Shown here: in pieces, positions 1-11,601 of the stretch | Layout of the letters: each line of letters starts with the position of its first letter | Position numbering within the stretch: the first letter of the stretch is position 1 | DNA from: Podospora pseudoanserina | Taxonomy: Eukaryota; Ascomycota; Sordariomycetes; Sordariales; Podosporaceae | Direction: 5' to 3' | Assembly: GCF_035222485.1 (NCBI RefSeq) | Contig: NW_026946672.1 | Coordinates: forward strand, 1,302,001-1,366,000 | DNA length: 64,000 nucleotides | The notes under the pieces: generated by a model | Databases searched by the model: none | Told to the model about the DNA's origin: nothing | Seen by the model: only the letters and a program-made list of their open reading frames with translations | Program-made: the position numbers and the translations under genes

Positions 1-86
1 ATATGCTGCTAACTGACTCTGTAGGTCCGTGAGTGCTGCCAGATCAACATATAACCGCTATCAAGACGTGAAAAACTGACACACAG

Positions 87-1068
87 AAAAGTCCTCCACG
101 CCTACGCCTTCGACTGCGTAACCCTCCACCTCTTCCACCCACACTCAACCAACTCCCTCACCGACCCCAAAGACTCAGAAATCATGCTCGAAGTCACCTT
201 TGACAGCTCCCTCCAAAACCGGCTCCTGAGCCATTACTCCCCCCTCCTCCACCGCCTCCTCAACACCTTCATGGTCAGCATCCTCTCTCTCAAACCCCGT
301 GAAACCCCCCTAGCCGACTCCTTCGTCCTCAACACCGCCGCCCAACCCCACGCCTCCCCTTTCACCCTCCTCCATCGCCTCCACTCCCAGTCCCCCCTCG
401 GACAGATCGACATCGCGGCCGAATCCCTAGACCACATGGCGGCAGGAATCGACACCACAGGCGACGCGCTCTGTTTTCTAATCTGGGAACTATCCCGACC
501 TTCTTCTCTCATCTATCAACAGACCCTCCAAGCGGAACTCCGCTCCGCCTCCCCTGACACCCCGTTTGACCAACTCCCCTACCTCGACGCGGTGGTGATG
601 GAAGGACTGAGGATGTTTCCCGCCATTCCCATGAGTCTGCCAAGATATGCACCACCAGGCAGAACCACCATCATTGACAGTTACAAAATACCCCCCGGCA
701 CAATCGTCAGCTGTCAACCCCTCAGCGTCCAACGATTAGGTCCAGAAAAGGGCGGGACTTTCCCCGAACCGGACCGCTTCTGGCCGGAACGGTGGCTAGA
801 ATCCGAGGGTGAGACACAAGCGGAGTTTGAGGAGAGGGATAGGGGGATGAAGAGGGGGTTCATGGCTTTTGGGATGGGGGAGGGGTGTATTGGGAAGCAT
901 CTTGCGCTGGCGGAGATGAAGTGTTTGTTGAGGGAGGTGTACACCAGGTTTAGGACGTTGCCGGATGAGAGGATGAGAGCGGGGGAGATGGAGCAGGCGG
1001 ATTTGTTGATTAGTAGTCGCCCGGCTGGGCAGAGGTGTTTGGTTAGGTTTGAGAGGCTGGAAGCGTGA
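87..1068 (+). CDS. Cytochrome P450, 3' part (5' end off window or in earlier exons)
   Basis: C-terminal two thirds of a haem-thiolate monooxygenase. The last coding exon appears to begin after an acceptor at 81-86 (branch point CTGAC at 76-80) and ends at TGA 1066-1068; an internal ATG lies at 184. Visible motifs are the I-helix AGIDTT, the K-helix EGLR (ExxR), a PERF-like FWPERW, and the haem loop FGMGEGCIG followed by KHLALAEMK. The haem loop is one residue shorter than the family pattern FxxGxRxCxG and has no Arg before the Cys. The N-terminal membrane anchor is not in the window; a second possible acceptor (ctgtag) ends at 24. Stop-to-stop spacing to the convergent PEX11-like gene is about 270 bp. 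Substrate cannot be told from sequence. Confidence 0.85.
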
Positions 1069-1140
1069 GATTGGGAAACAAGCATGAATCGAAATGTCCC
1101 ATCTCTTAAACTTGAAGAGCGACAGTCAAATGCAAAATTG

Positions 1141-1162
1141 TATATATATATATATATATATA
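1141..1162. repeat. (TA)11 microsatellite
   Basis: Eleven TA units about 75 bp after the P450 stop, followed by several A runs (to about 1200). It sits in the 3' flank shared by the convergent P450 and PEX11-like genes. Confidence 0.95.
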
Positions 1163-1339
1163 CAACTGTTGAAAAAAAAAATGAAAAAAAAAAAAACACT
1201 AATAAAGCTCCAAGCTGAAATCCATCATCAAACAACAATTACACAATACCAACTGGCCTGCTTCACCCTTTTTTTGCCTTTTTTTTTTCCTTCCAATCCC
1301 ATCACAAACGCTTGCTTACATACCCATCACAACCCCCCC

Positions 1340-2215
1340 CTATTTCGTCACCGTCTCCCACAAATCCCCCATCTGAATCACCCCCGGCACACTAGCCAAC
1401 AACCCCACCACCCCCTCCGTCACTCCCGGCAAACCCCCATCCACACTCCAATGCACCGTCAACGGCGCCCAAGCCAAACTCTTGGCCAGCTTCCTCTTCC
1501 ACTCCCTCGACTCCTTCTTCTCTTCCTCTCCATCCTTCTTCTGAACCTTCCTGCCCACCCGCTCAGCAAGCAACTTCCCAATCTCGATCCCAACAAACGC
1601 CCCCCAAAACCTAGCCGACCATTTGTACGCCCTCCCCTGCTGCTCCGGACTCCACCCCATCACCCCCCTGAAACTCAAGTACGCCCCGTTCTCCAGCCCC
1701 TGAAGCAAAACACAGAGGACAAGCCGGATATAATCCAGCGTTTTGGCGGTGATGGATGTCGTGGGGGAGGAGACGATGGAGCGGCCCCAGGAGTAGATCC
1801 CCAATAGCGCCCAGAGGCGGAGGATAACCCTTGACTCGGACATCAACGCCGAGAGGTTGTTGAGACGTTTGGCGAGGAGGGTGGCGAGGGTTTTGCGGGC
1901 GATGGGTTGGGAGGTTTTGGAGAGGAGGGTGGTTATGTGACCAGAGGTGAGGACTGAGGCGGCGAGTTTGGAGGTGTAGCACAGCAACAGCATCACTGTG
2001 TCGATCCCTGAGGGGGTGGACATGCATTTCTCGAGGCGGGAGAGGAACAAGTTTGTGGAGGAGGGGAGGTTGGCGAGGAGGGTGGTTAGGGGGAGGGTGT
2101 TGGGGGGGGTGGTCAACGGTTTGGAGGGGGAGGGGATTGGATCGCCTGAGGGGAGGTCGGCGATGGGTTGTTGTTGGGAGGGGATTTCGGCCGGGGCGGT
2201 GTCGGTGGTGGACAT
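1340..2215 (-). CDS. PEX11-family peroxisomal membrane protein
   Basis: Single-exon gene of 291 aa. The protein has a Pro/Ser-rich N-terminus (about 1-50), then an all-helical body: a segment with LSRLEKCMSTPSGIDTVMLLLCYTSKL (split here only as landmarks LSRLEK and TVMLLLCY), RLNNLSALMSESRVILRLWALLGIYSWG, and a C-terminal hydrophobic stretch around GLLASVPGVIQ. This arrangement, the ILRLWxLLGIYxWG motif and the length fit the PEX11C-like branch of fungal PEX11 proteins, which shape and divide peroxisomes. The start at 2215 is the first ATG of the frame and lies behind a (GGT)n tract in the leader. It is convergent with the P450. Family assignment is from remembered patterns; the exact PEX11 subtype is not certain. 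Confidence 0.72.
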   Translation of the reverse strand: MSTTDTAPAEIPSQQQPIADLPSGDPIPSPSKPLTTPPNTLPLTTLLANLPSSTNLFLSRLEKCMSTPSGIDTVMLLLCYTSKLAASVLTSGHITTLLSKTSQPIARKTLATLLAKRLNNLSALMSESRVILRLWALLGIYSWGRSIVSSPTTSITAKTLDYIRLVLCVLLQGLENGAYLSFRGVMGWSPEQQGRAYKWSARFWGAFVGIEIGKLLAERVGRKVQKKDGEEEKKESREWKRKLAKSLAWAPLTVHWSVDGGLPGVTEGVVGLLASVPGVIQMGDLWETVTK

Positions 2216-3312
2216 GATTGCGGTGGTTTTTGGTGGTGGTGGTGGTGGTGATGATGAAAATGTGGTGTGTTGTTGAGGTGAAAGTGAAAAGGAGAGGTGA
2301 GATGTAAATTCGACAAGGCTGATAGAGCTCGCTCTCGGTAAAATAGCCTTCGTGCGGGGAAGAAAGCTCCAAAAATCTCCAGGAACAAATCAAGCCGTGC
2401 TCTCTCTCCAACAAATTGAAAGATGATGAAAGAAATAGAAGGAAAGAAAAAAAAAAAAAAAGAAAAAAGCTGGCTATCGAATTCCGAACCGGGGGACCCG
2501 TCCGCATAAAAACATTCCTCCTCAACTCGTCGTTCCAGGCGCCTAAACCACCAACTTATTACCTACCCCAAAATCCCCACACGTCGCCCGCGCCCCTCTG
2601 ACAATGTGACCCGAACTCACAATCCGGGGTCCGCTGCCCAGCCGAACTTCGCTGGCTCGCCAGAAAGAGCACAAAACAACACGCCAAGCAGCTCGGCCGC
2701 CGTTCAACAACCTCGGCTCGCCGCGGCAGACCATCCCGCCTTGCCCGCGCCCCCCTTTCTTCCGCTCACACCATCGACGGAACATTCTCTCATTGGTGGT
2801 TGGCCCCAAAACACCTCCACCGAGATGAAATGCATCAAGATCTTATCAATCTAATCATTGATCATCTTCCCTGTCCATCTCTTAAAAAACGGCCAGGGTG
2901 TCTGGTCTTGGGCCGTCTTGGAACAAGACTGACTCGAGCAGACGGCACGTGGGATTCATCCCGGGAACCCGGACCGTTGGATGAATGGATGGATGGATGG
3001 ATCGTCGATCAGAGGTACAAGAAGCACCTGGTTGAGCCATTATAATACTTCGAGAAGTCCTCAGCAACGTTTCACGGGTGTCAATATTTGATGATACATA
3101 CAGCAGAAAGAAATTCGTTTACCCCTATTCTATTTCCCGCCAAAAATGAAAAGCCAGTCTAGCCCATGTTCTATAAGGTTAGGTGCCCACCCCCGAGACT
3201 CCGTCATTAACAAGAAAAACTACACAAAGGGAATGATGAAAGCCCGCTCATCCATGATCGCCACGCGGTGGACCTCGAAACGAGAGAAGAAGAGGTTGAC
3301 TCGAAAACCAGT
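2216..3312. other. Intergenic: PEX11-like leader and NADH dehydrogenase 3' flank
   Basis: About 1.1 kb between the PEX11-like start and the NADH dehydrogenase stop. It holds a (GGT)n tract at 2231-2250, a purine-rich tract near 2415-2467 and a short ATGG tetranucleotide repeat at about 2983-3000. Short open frames here have no recognisable protein features. I see no RNA gene. Confidence 0.6.
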
Positions 3313-5127
3313 CTACTCGCGAGAAAGATCGCGACCAAAGAGCTTGGACTTGAGCCAGTCGTTGATGACCAGCAGACGATTCCTGGTGCTGAAGCACATA
3401 CTGATGTAGGCGCTTCTCCAAAAGAGGTAGGTCAAACCACCGGCGGCGGCAACGTTGCCGTTGAACCATGTGACGTCAGCGACAGCCTTCTCGCTGCCAA
3501 TATAAGCGAGGGAACCCTGGTGACTGTAGTGGAAGGGCTTCACGTCCTTGATGCGGCGGAGCTGACGCTCATACTCCTCAATTTCGCGCGAGATCTCGGC
3601 CGTGTTGCCGGGCTGGAGGTTGAGAGAACCGCTGAGCTCAGCAATCTTGTTCTCGAGAGCCTCAGTCCTGGCCATGTTGTTGAACAGGCGCGCGAGGAAG
3701 TTGCCCTCTTGACTGGCAACCTGGGCGGTGGGGGCGTAGCCGGCAACAGCGCAGTCACCGACAGCCCAGATGTCGCGGGCACCCTGCACAACAAGGTACT
3801 CGTTTACAGCGAGGCCGCGGCGAGAGTTCTTTTGCGCAGGGATACGCTGCATGAGATCCTGGACGACGGGACGGACGGCGTTGCCGGTAGCCCAGACGAG
3901 AAGACCGTAGGGGAATACAATCGTCTCCTTGGTGCCGTCGGGGCGAGTAGCCACAGCCTCAACCGTCTTGTCTGTGACCTTCTTGACCATGGTCTTGGTG
4001 TGAATGTTGATCTTTTCCTCCTTGAAGGTGCTCTCGGTGTACTCGATGAGCTGCTTGGAGAAGCTAGGGAGGACGTTGGGGAGAGCCTCGATCAGCGTCA
4101 CGCGGAAGCGGTCGCTGATCTCGGGAACCAGCTTCTTGATGTCCTCCTCGAAGAAGTCCTGCAGCTCGCCGGCGAACTCGACACCAGTCGGGCCACCGCC
4201 AACCACCACCATGTGCATGAGACGGTCAATCTCCTCGGGCGACTGGTCCTTGAAGGCAGCCGTCTCGACGCAGTCCATGATCCTTTTGCGGATTCTTTGA
4301 GCGTCACCAATCTCCTTCAGGAAGCATGAGTGCTCGCGGACGCCAGGGATGCCAAAGGTCGCGTTCTCGGCACCAACACCAACCACCAGCATGTCGTAGG
4401 GGACCTCGGTCTCGGTCATGTCACCCTTGACTTCCGAGTTGTCAAAGATGCGCACCACCTTGCGGTCGGGGTCGATGGAACTAGCTTCGGCCTCGTAGAA
4501 TCTTACGCTCGCCTTCTTGGAGCGCAGAATTGTGCGGATGGGCTCCATGATGGAGCGGTGCTCGATGGTGCCGGTCGTGCATGATGGGAGAAGGGGGGTG
4601 AAGAGGAAGTAGTTGCGCGGCGAGATGACGATGACATTGTAGTTTTCGGTGTCGAGACGCTTCAGGAGGGAGACAGAGCCCCAGCCGGTGCCTGATGCGC
4701 ATGTTAGCAGCTGTCAATGGGTGCCTTATGCGGTCTGATGCAATGCCATGCACTCACCGAGAATGACAAGCGTCTTCTTGGTCGGGTCTGGCTCGGTCTG
4801 GGGTTCTGGGTGTCTGTCCTCGTAGATGCCGTAGCCGATGTAGGCGACACCGGCGATGGCAGAGAGGTATCCCAACCTCCACGCCCACCTCAGCGTCCGG
4901 AAGCGGCGCTTCTTGGGGGGCTGAGGGGCAGGAGCAGCCTGGTCGGCATACCCGCGCCTGAACTGCCTCGAGACAGGTCCTTGTAAGCTACCAAAGGCAG
5001 GTCTGGCGGCCACAGTCTTGCGTGATGACTGGATGAATAATCTGGGGACCTGGGAGGAGGACTGGAGCAAAGCGGCACCCGAACGGGGCACCGCAAGCTG
5101 TGCGAGGGCTCGCGACGACGAGGACAT
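3313..5127 (-). CDS. nde2: Mitochondrial type II (alternative) NADH:ubiquinone oxidoreductase
   Basis: Two exons, complement(3313..4691,4758..5127), 582 aa; the intron has donor gtgagt and acceptor cag and splits a Gly codon. The enzyme passes electrons from NADH to ubiquinone without pumping protons. The N-terminus is Ser/Arg-rich (mitochondrial presequence) and is followed by one membrane segment at about 85-104 (LGYLSAIAGVAYIGYGIYED). First dinucleotide-binding motif LGTGWGS is at about 122-128; the second, VVVGGGPTGVEFAGEL, lies mid-protein; WATGNAVRP and AVGDCA follow. The tail SLAYIGSEKAVAD...GGLTYLFWRSAYIS is typical of the membrane-bound C-terminus. No EF-hand insertion is visible, unlike the calcium-binding NDE1 type, so an NDE2-like external enzyme is my best reading; NDI1 is the alternative. 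I chose ATG 5127 (G at -3); the frame extends upstream without another ATG. Confidence 0.9.
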
Positions 5128-8100
5128 TGCCTGATGGGCAAACACGAAAAGGCCGGCGGAGAGCAGGAGAAGGGCCTAGGTAAAATAGGAAGAGTTCAAC
5201 GTCGAGGCGACGGCGGGCGCAAGGCAGAGATACCAGCTGAGGGTATATCTAAAAGGCTGAGGGAAAGGAATAGAGACTGAGGAGGGGACTCGAAAAGAAA
5301 CAGGCAGAAAAAATGAAGCAAGATGTCGCAGGGCAGGGTGATAAGGCACAGGTGAGGTGGTGATGGTTAGTGACTAAGATGGAGTTCGGGAGACCCCTGT
5401 AAGCAGTTTCTTTTCAACTTTTTCGATTTTATCCTATTCGGCGCTTCTGCTCAGCGGGACCCCCACCCAGCCAGCCAGCCATTCAGATGCTGCGAGAGAC
5501 ACATTCAGCACTCCACCATCCCTCGCTGCCAAGGGGCTCTGCAAGGATCCCATGGATGACGACACAACTCATAGCTCAATTTTTCTCCCAAGGTTTGAAA
5601 CGTCGCTGGCGATGCATGGCCATTGTCGCAGCAAAAGAGTCATTTTCTTAACTGCCGCGTCCGGAGGCTGGAGCACCAACAACCCACTGAGACAAGGGAA
5701 TTTCCGTATTTCGGAGAAGGCCAGTGTGACAGTGGCAGGGCTGACAGACAGCGTGACGGCGTGGGCGGGAAGGAAACCGCGCAAACGACTCCGATAAGGG
5801 GCTGCCACCAGGACATGATAAACATATCCATACCAGAGAGCCTCGATGCGTCCAAAAAGGAGCAGGGACATGTTTGTCATCAGTTGCCTCCCCCCCCCAC
5901 GCCCCTCCCCTCATCTCATTATTTTGCGCAATTGGCATTTTGTTCCTGCGCCCTTTCAGCTCATGTCAGCGGTGAGAATAGTAGGATGATGTCGAACGAC
6001 ATGCGATTGCAATTCGAGTCTGTGGTTGCGATTAGGGTGCATCCTGGATGTTTGTTCAACAACAACCCCGCCAACTCCGCTATCACATGCGGGTTCAGCG
6101 TAATTGCACGGACCCTCCGAACGCTCCGCTTCCAGCTCCGACCCGGACGAAGTCCGTCAGTTGAAAATTCCGGCCCTGTACGGCCGTTGCCAAGTCGGGC
6201 CCGGAGCTGCCCCTTGTGGGACTGGGCTCTCCGGCTAAATGCTGTTGGGTCTCAACTCTCAAGCGCTGAGGCGCTCAGTGTCTTTGACAATTGACCAAGT
6301 CTCACACTTGATGATTTTGACTGTTGAAAATCTCAACAAGACGATCATTCCTTCCACAACCAAGGTACTAACAACACATGCTAACAGGGTCGCTCCTGCC
6401 AGCCATTACCGACTGCCACCGAGGCTGCTGTCGTCGGGAGAAGTAGGAACATGAAAAAAAAGGAACATGTGAGGCGACTCCGACCAAACCCGCAACTTAG
6501 TTGGGGAAACTCTTGGTTATCTCCATTCAAGAGGCAAACAGCAAGTTTCTTCTCCAACCTATATCCGTCCCGAGGGATGGGAGTGCGAATCACCGCCTTC
6601 TTCCATTGCCGCCGTCCCGAGGCTCCGTCTTCAATTCTATTCCCATTCTTTTCAACTTCCGGGTGGCCTCCTCGGAGGATATTCGCCCGGTGGTTTGATC
6701 TCTGACACAGAAAACCTGTGTGCCTGATGCCCAGCCCGGCCCGCATCCCCATCAACGGCGCGCATGAGTGATCGTCAATGATCTGGTCGCTGGTCAACGC
6801 TGGGCCTTCGCACCCCGCATCTGGCTGAGGTCTGGCCTGCATTGCACACCCACCCCTGACCGGCAAGCGATCAAGATCGAGTTCAGGCTAGGTATCAAGA
6901 CCACCACTGGCTCTTCACTTCATGAAGCTCTGGGGATTTCCCACATGCACTTATTCTACGCGACTGATCATCGCCATGCCGTCTTTTGTTCGATGCTTGT
7001 GAAGGCTTAACTGATTCTTTAAACAGAACCACAAGTCCACAGCATCATGTCGCAGTGGAAGAGCCTTGGCGGCGTCTCTGGTGTTGCTGGGTCGAAGCTC
7101 TGAGCTCCGTGTGTCTTGGCGATGGCCTTCGGCAACCTCCCCCGCCCCCAACCTTTGCCGACCAGAGTGAAAAACCGTCAAGTCACTGACTGCTCCGTGA
7201 GATTACGGATCCAGGCTTTGCTTTTCTCACTCTCGCCTACTTTTTCCTTTCCTCATGAAGCGATTGCTACCCCGGCTTGGTGTAAGAGAGCCAGAGCCGC
7301 TCTCCACATTTTGGCACTTGTCGTCCGGCTGAAACGCGACATCCGTGGCTGAGACATCGAACCCCTTGCTCTCCTGTCACAACCCAACTGCTCCCCTTTC
7401 CACTTTCAGACGTCAGGCATAGGCCAGTGCACATTCACCACGGGCACGCTGCCCCCAGCTTTCTTCACGTCAATGCCGAGTGTTGCACGAGCAGTCCCTG
7501 AAGTCCACCTCTTGGATGAGGCTCTTTTTCAGATGCGCCTCATTGGCTACCAAGAGGCCCCCCCCGCAGCCGGCAAGGCAATGGCACTCAACCACACGAT
7601 CCGAGTCTGGGAAGTCCCTGGCGCTGTTCCCAATCGAGCTGATGTCTCGTAACGCCCCTTCATCCACCCCCGGGCTGTGATCCCTCAGTAGGAAGGAGCT
7701 CTTGATTGTCCCTCTGAAGCCGGAACCAGTATCCCTGAGCCATCTCCGGCTCTTGGGTGTTCGGTCTAGGCAGTCTGCGGGGAAAGGGTTGTCAGAATGA
7801 GAGCTTGTGGTGTCGCTCGAGCCATCCTAGACGTCTCCTCTGGAAAGCTTGGGCTCTTGGTTCGTCATGCACCCACCCTCTCCCCCGGAGGCGGGTGATC
7901 AGTCCTGGTTCTGACCTGTTACCACATTCTCTTCTCACCACGCTTTTCTTCCTTTCACTCCATTCTTTCTGGCGCCTGTTCCATTCTTTTCTTTCCGCAG
8001 GGCCGGTTTCCCGTTGCTTTAGTTCTTGTATACTAATTTCATTCTGGATATTTCATCCATAATTCTTTCCATTCCTTTCTGTCACTCATTTCAAACTGCG

Positions 8101-8252
8101 AGTTCATTTCTGTACCCGCTGGAACGCTGTATTATCCATCGAAAATTGAGGGGCAGCTATCCATGAATTGTGGGATATGAATCGACTGGGCGGTCTACCC
8201 CGATCATCACTGGAAAGTTCCAAGGCAAACTTGAGAATCTTGAGAGGAGGGA
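5128..8252. other. 3.1-kb stretch without a supported gene
   Basis: The open frames present are short, overlap on both strands and show no domain, codon bias or splice-site pattern that I would trust. The right part (about 7900-8160) is pyrimidine-rich, as in leaders of fungal genes, and probably belongs to the promoter and 5' UTR of the membrane-protein gene starting at 8253. The left end carries the promoter of the NADH dehydrogenase. No tRNA or repeat was recognised. Confidence 0.5.
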
Positions 8253-9909
8253 ATGGCACCTTTACGTCGTCAGACGAAGCCGATTGCTCGAGGGAGAGAA
8301 GGAGGCGCTCCCATGTTGGATGCTGGAGAGCTTCACATTCGACAAGAGAATAGGGACGACGAAGACGAGGAGACCCGCCGACGCCGGTTCAGATTTGGCA
8401 ATAACCGAAACAATAATGACGGGGACGGGGACGGTGACAGCAATCGAAACAGCAGATTTGGCGGGGGAAATCGCGGCAGTAATAACGACGACAACGACGA
8501 TAACAACGGTGGTAGATCTGGCAACAACAGGGGAGGCAACAACAGAAACAACAGATTTGGCGGGAATCGAGGTAATAATAGAGGGGGCAATAACAATAAT
8601 AACGGCAATGACAACGGCGATGATGACAACGACGGCGGTAACGGAGGTAACCGGAATGGCGGCAACGGAAACAGACGATTCAGAGGCGGATTCAGAAATC
8701 GAAATGGGAATGGAAATGGGAACGGGAATGGGAACGGGAATGGTAACAACGGGAATGGTAACAACGGAAACGATGACTCTAACCCGCCAGAGGACTCTCC
8801 CGAAGCAGACCCTTCCGTGACACCGCCGCCCTCGGGGGACTCCCCGCCGACCGAACCGCCCCCGGCCGAGGTGCCAGCCGAAGATGCCCCAGCTGAAGAT
8901 GCCCCAGCCGAAGATGCCCCAGCCGAAGATGTGCCAGTTGAATCTGTCCCGTCTGCAGATTTTGCAGCAGAGCCCGTACCGGCCGTGCCGGCACCAACTG
9001 AGCCGGCACCGGTTGAGCCTTCGCCGCCAGAAGCCACACCTGTCGAGGGTGTTCCTCCAGAAGCAACACCTGCGCCAAGCCCTCCTCCAATATCAGGAGA
9101 TCCTGGAGCTCCGCCCAACCCAGGCGTCATCGTTCTACAGTCCCAAATACAAGCAACGCCAACAGTAGAAGTGAGTTTTCAGGGATTAAAATGAACAAGT
9201 CCCTCTTTGCTAACTTTGTGCAGGCGGTGCCGACTGTGACTGACTTTGTACCTGTCGAAACGGCGACCAACCTGGATGGGACCACCGGACTTTTGACAGA
9301 AATTATCGGAAACGGCTCACGGTCAGACGGAGCTGTCCCCTTCCCCACGGATCCAACACCAACGTCGCTTCCAGTGCCTGATATTGTAAACCTTCCTGGA
9401 GGTGATCGAGATGCTTCTGGGCCCACCAGCACTGTTATTCCCGATGATAGCAACCGCATTGAGGCTCCTCAGGGAGGTATGGATCCAACCGCGGAGAGAG
9501 TCCTGATCTCTGTGGGATCCATTGGTAGGTTGTTGCTCTGCTTTTCTTTTGAGGCATATTACTAACAAGAATAATCAGGAGCGTTTGTCTTGATTTGCTT
9601 TATCGTTTGGATGGCACGAAGAGCAATGAAAAAGTCCCGACTGTCCAACAGTGTGGCCAGTGCAGGATCTGGCGGAGGGCTACCACTCTTTGGACGCAAG
9701 AACTCGCACAAGTCGGCGCCTTCTACTGTCACTCTTTCCCCCCCTCCAAAATACCGCGAAAAGGAGGGGGCCCCTGAGGTCCCGCAAGTAGGGGAATATT
9801 ATCCTCCAGAGAAGACAAAAGAAGAAGCACAGCCTTCATTGCAGCCTCCGCCGACGCAGGTCCAGCAGCAGGTAGCCGAACCACAAGTTCTCCAAGCCGC
9901 CTTACCTTT

Positions 9910-9944
<35 letters not shown>

Positions 9945-10783
9945 AGCTGCCACCTCTTCAAACTTCATTCCCTGCCCACCAACCGCAGGTGCCTTTCACC
10001 AACTATTATCAACCAACATACAATGCCGACATGACGTATGATCCGACAAACGCCTTCAATATCATGCCTCCAAATCTACGGTATTCTCATCAGCAACAAG
10101 AGTCCTTTAGTTCCACTAATGCGGCCCAATTTGGGGCATTCATGGTTCGCACCGATCACGCAAACGTAACTTATCCAAACGGAGTCTCGCCAATCACCAC
10201 GTACTACACCCCGTCGCCAATTGTGCAGCAGTCACAACAGCCGCAACAGCCGCAGCAACTCCCGGTGCCTTATAATCTTGTCTATCAGGAAGCTGGTCGG
10301 AGATCACTAGTGTCGTCTCTCTCGTCAGGATTTGGCGATGGTGCTGAGATTGTAACATCTGCCACGCTCCTTGCGCCACCACCGCCAGCAGCCACAGCTA
10401 CCAGGTCGTCTAGCCATTATTCAACCAGGTTTTCGTATATATCACCAGTGCAGCAACAACCGCCGCCATTACCACAGCAACCACAAGGCCAGAGAGATAC
10501 CGTGTACACACAAGCGAGCGAAGACCAACCCACTCGGTTCAGATCGTTGAACTCGTGGGTAGAGCAGCAGACGGGGCGAATCGTACGAACACAAGAGCGA
10601 GACCCGACCTGGCAAATGCAACAGGAACAGATGCCTGGGCACCCGGGGATTCCTGGGATTCACAACCCGCCGGACGAGCAAAACTTTGGAATGATGATGC
10701 AAGACGATGAGGTGCCGAGAAGGGTGGAGAGTGCGCTGGCGAGCATGAGCCCGACGGAGAGGAGCAGGCTAGTAGGGCCTTGA
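8253..10783 (+). CDS. Low-complexity single-pass membrane protein (Asn/Gly, Pro/Ala/Glu and Gln rich)
   Basis: Three exons, 8253..9170, 9224..9524 and 9579..10783, 807 aa; both introns (53 and 54 nt) have GT-AG ends and TAAC branch points, and the reading frame is kept. No known family recognised. Residues about 40-180 are Asn/Gly/Arg/Asp-rich with NNRGGNN and GNGNGN runs; about 185-300 are Pro/Ala/Glu-rich, with four AEDAP pentapeptides. One transmembrane helix lies at about 399-419 (VLISVGSIGAFVLICFIVWM), followed by basic residues (ARRAMKKSR) that fit a cytosolic stop-transfer. The long tail is Pro/Gln-rich with a polyQ run. The layout (disordered outside part, one helix, long inside tail) resembles fungal wall-sensor or signalling proteins, but no signal peptide or Cys-rich domain is seen. 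An upstream exon encoding a signal peptide cannot be ruled out. Confidence 0.75.
8879..8938 (+). repeat. 15-bp tandem repeat coding AEDAP, four copies
   Basis: Four near-identical 15-bp units in frame within the low-complexity membrane-protein gene, giving AEDAP three times and then AEDVP. Such repeats change copy number easily. Confidence 0.85.
9910..9944 (+). repeat. CAG/CAA microsatellite coding polyQ
   Basis: Run of CAG and CAA codons in the cytosolic tail of the membrane-protein gene, coding about eleven Gln in a row. It is mixed CAG/CAA, which limits slippage. Confidence 0.9.
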
Positions 10784-11601
10784 GTTTATTTACCGACCAT
10801 GATCATGTAATTCTTTTATCTATAGTCGGAAGATTATGATATTACTCACATGACAAAAAAGCCCCAACCAACCAACCTCTGTCCTACCTTCTTTCTTCTC
10901 TTCATTGTTGTTTTTCCGAGCCTGGTGCCTGGGAACACACTTAATACCATTTCTGAGAGAGGGAGTAAGTAGGGCAGAGGTTTGGTTAGGGTGTCATTTG
11001 GTTTCGGACATTGTTTTCTTTCTTCTCTTCTTTTCACTCTTTTGGGGGGGTTTTTGGCAAAAGAAAAATTGGTGTGCAGCGAGCGGGTGTTGATCAAGTC
11101 TGGAACTTTTTTCTGCTTTTGTCTTTTTGTAATCTTTGAACCTTTTTTTCTTCTTCGATATTTGTGTCTTGACTTTTTTCTGGATACCCATATATACCTT
11201 ACCTTACCAGGCCTTTTCGCTCGTTTGTTTTTTATTGGAGGGTTTTACTTTTGGGAGGAGAAGGAAAGAAAGTAGCTGCTTTAGGTTCAGCTTTTGCGGA
11301 GATAGCTAGGAAGCAAGATATGAAATTTAACGAGTTGGACATTTCAATACTTGACTCACTCACACAGAAAAGTCCAATTCTCTTTCAAAGGTATTTGAAT
11401 TCGTCTACTCATGTGATGATATTCATGTGTCTCTTGGAACCTAGTGATGATGACGCCTATATAATACGAATAAGCTCCCGTGAACAAAGCCCGGCCCAGT
11501 CTCGCAATCCCAAAATCAAACGCCGTTCCTATGCCATCGATCCCCCTCCCATCCTTCTCCCAAGTCAATCCGCATCGTGTACTCCAACACCCAATCCCTA
11601 C
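10784..11601. other. Intergenic 3' flanks of two convergent genes
   Basis: About 0.8 kb, T-rich, between the stop codons of the membrane-protein gene (+) and the SLC35F6-like gene (-). No gene, RNA or repeat recognised. Confidence 0.6.

Noticed and set aside
2461-2520. Possible tRNA 3' half (GGTTCGGAATTCG, T run) on the minus strand
   Set aside because: No matching 5' acceptor strand or A box upstream.
1611-2525. 304-codon minus-strand frame over the PEX11-like gene
   Set aside because: Overlaps the real frame in another register and is Pro/His-rich; no homology features.
3268-4329. 353-codon open frame on the + strand opposite the NADH dehydrogenase
   Set aside because: Antisense shadow; no domain, and the minus strand carries clear nucleotide-binding motifs.
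8170-8820. Thr-rich + frame overlapping exon 1 of the low-complexity gene
   Set aside because: Same bases read in another frame; only the 8253 frame keeps going through two introns into a membrane helix.
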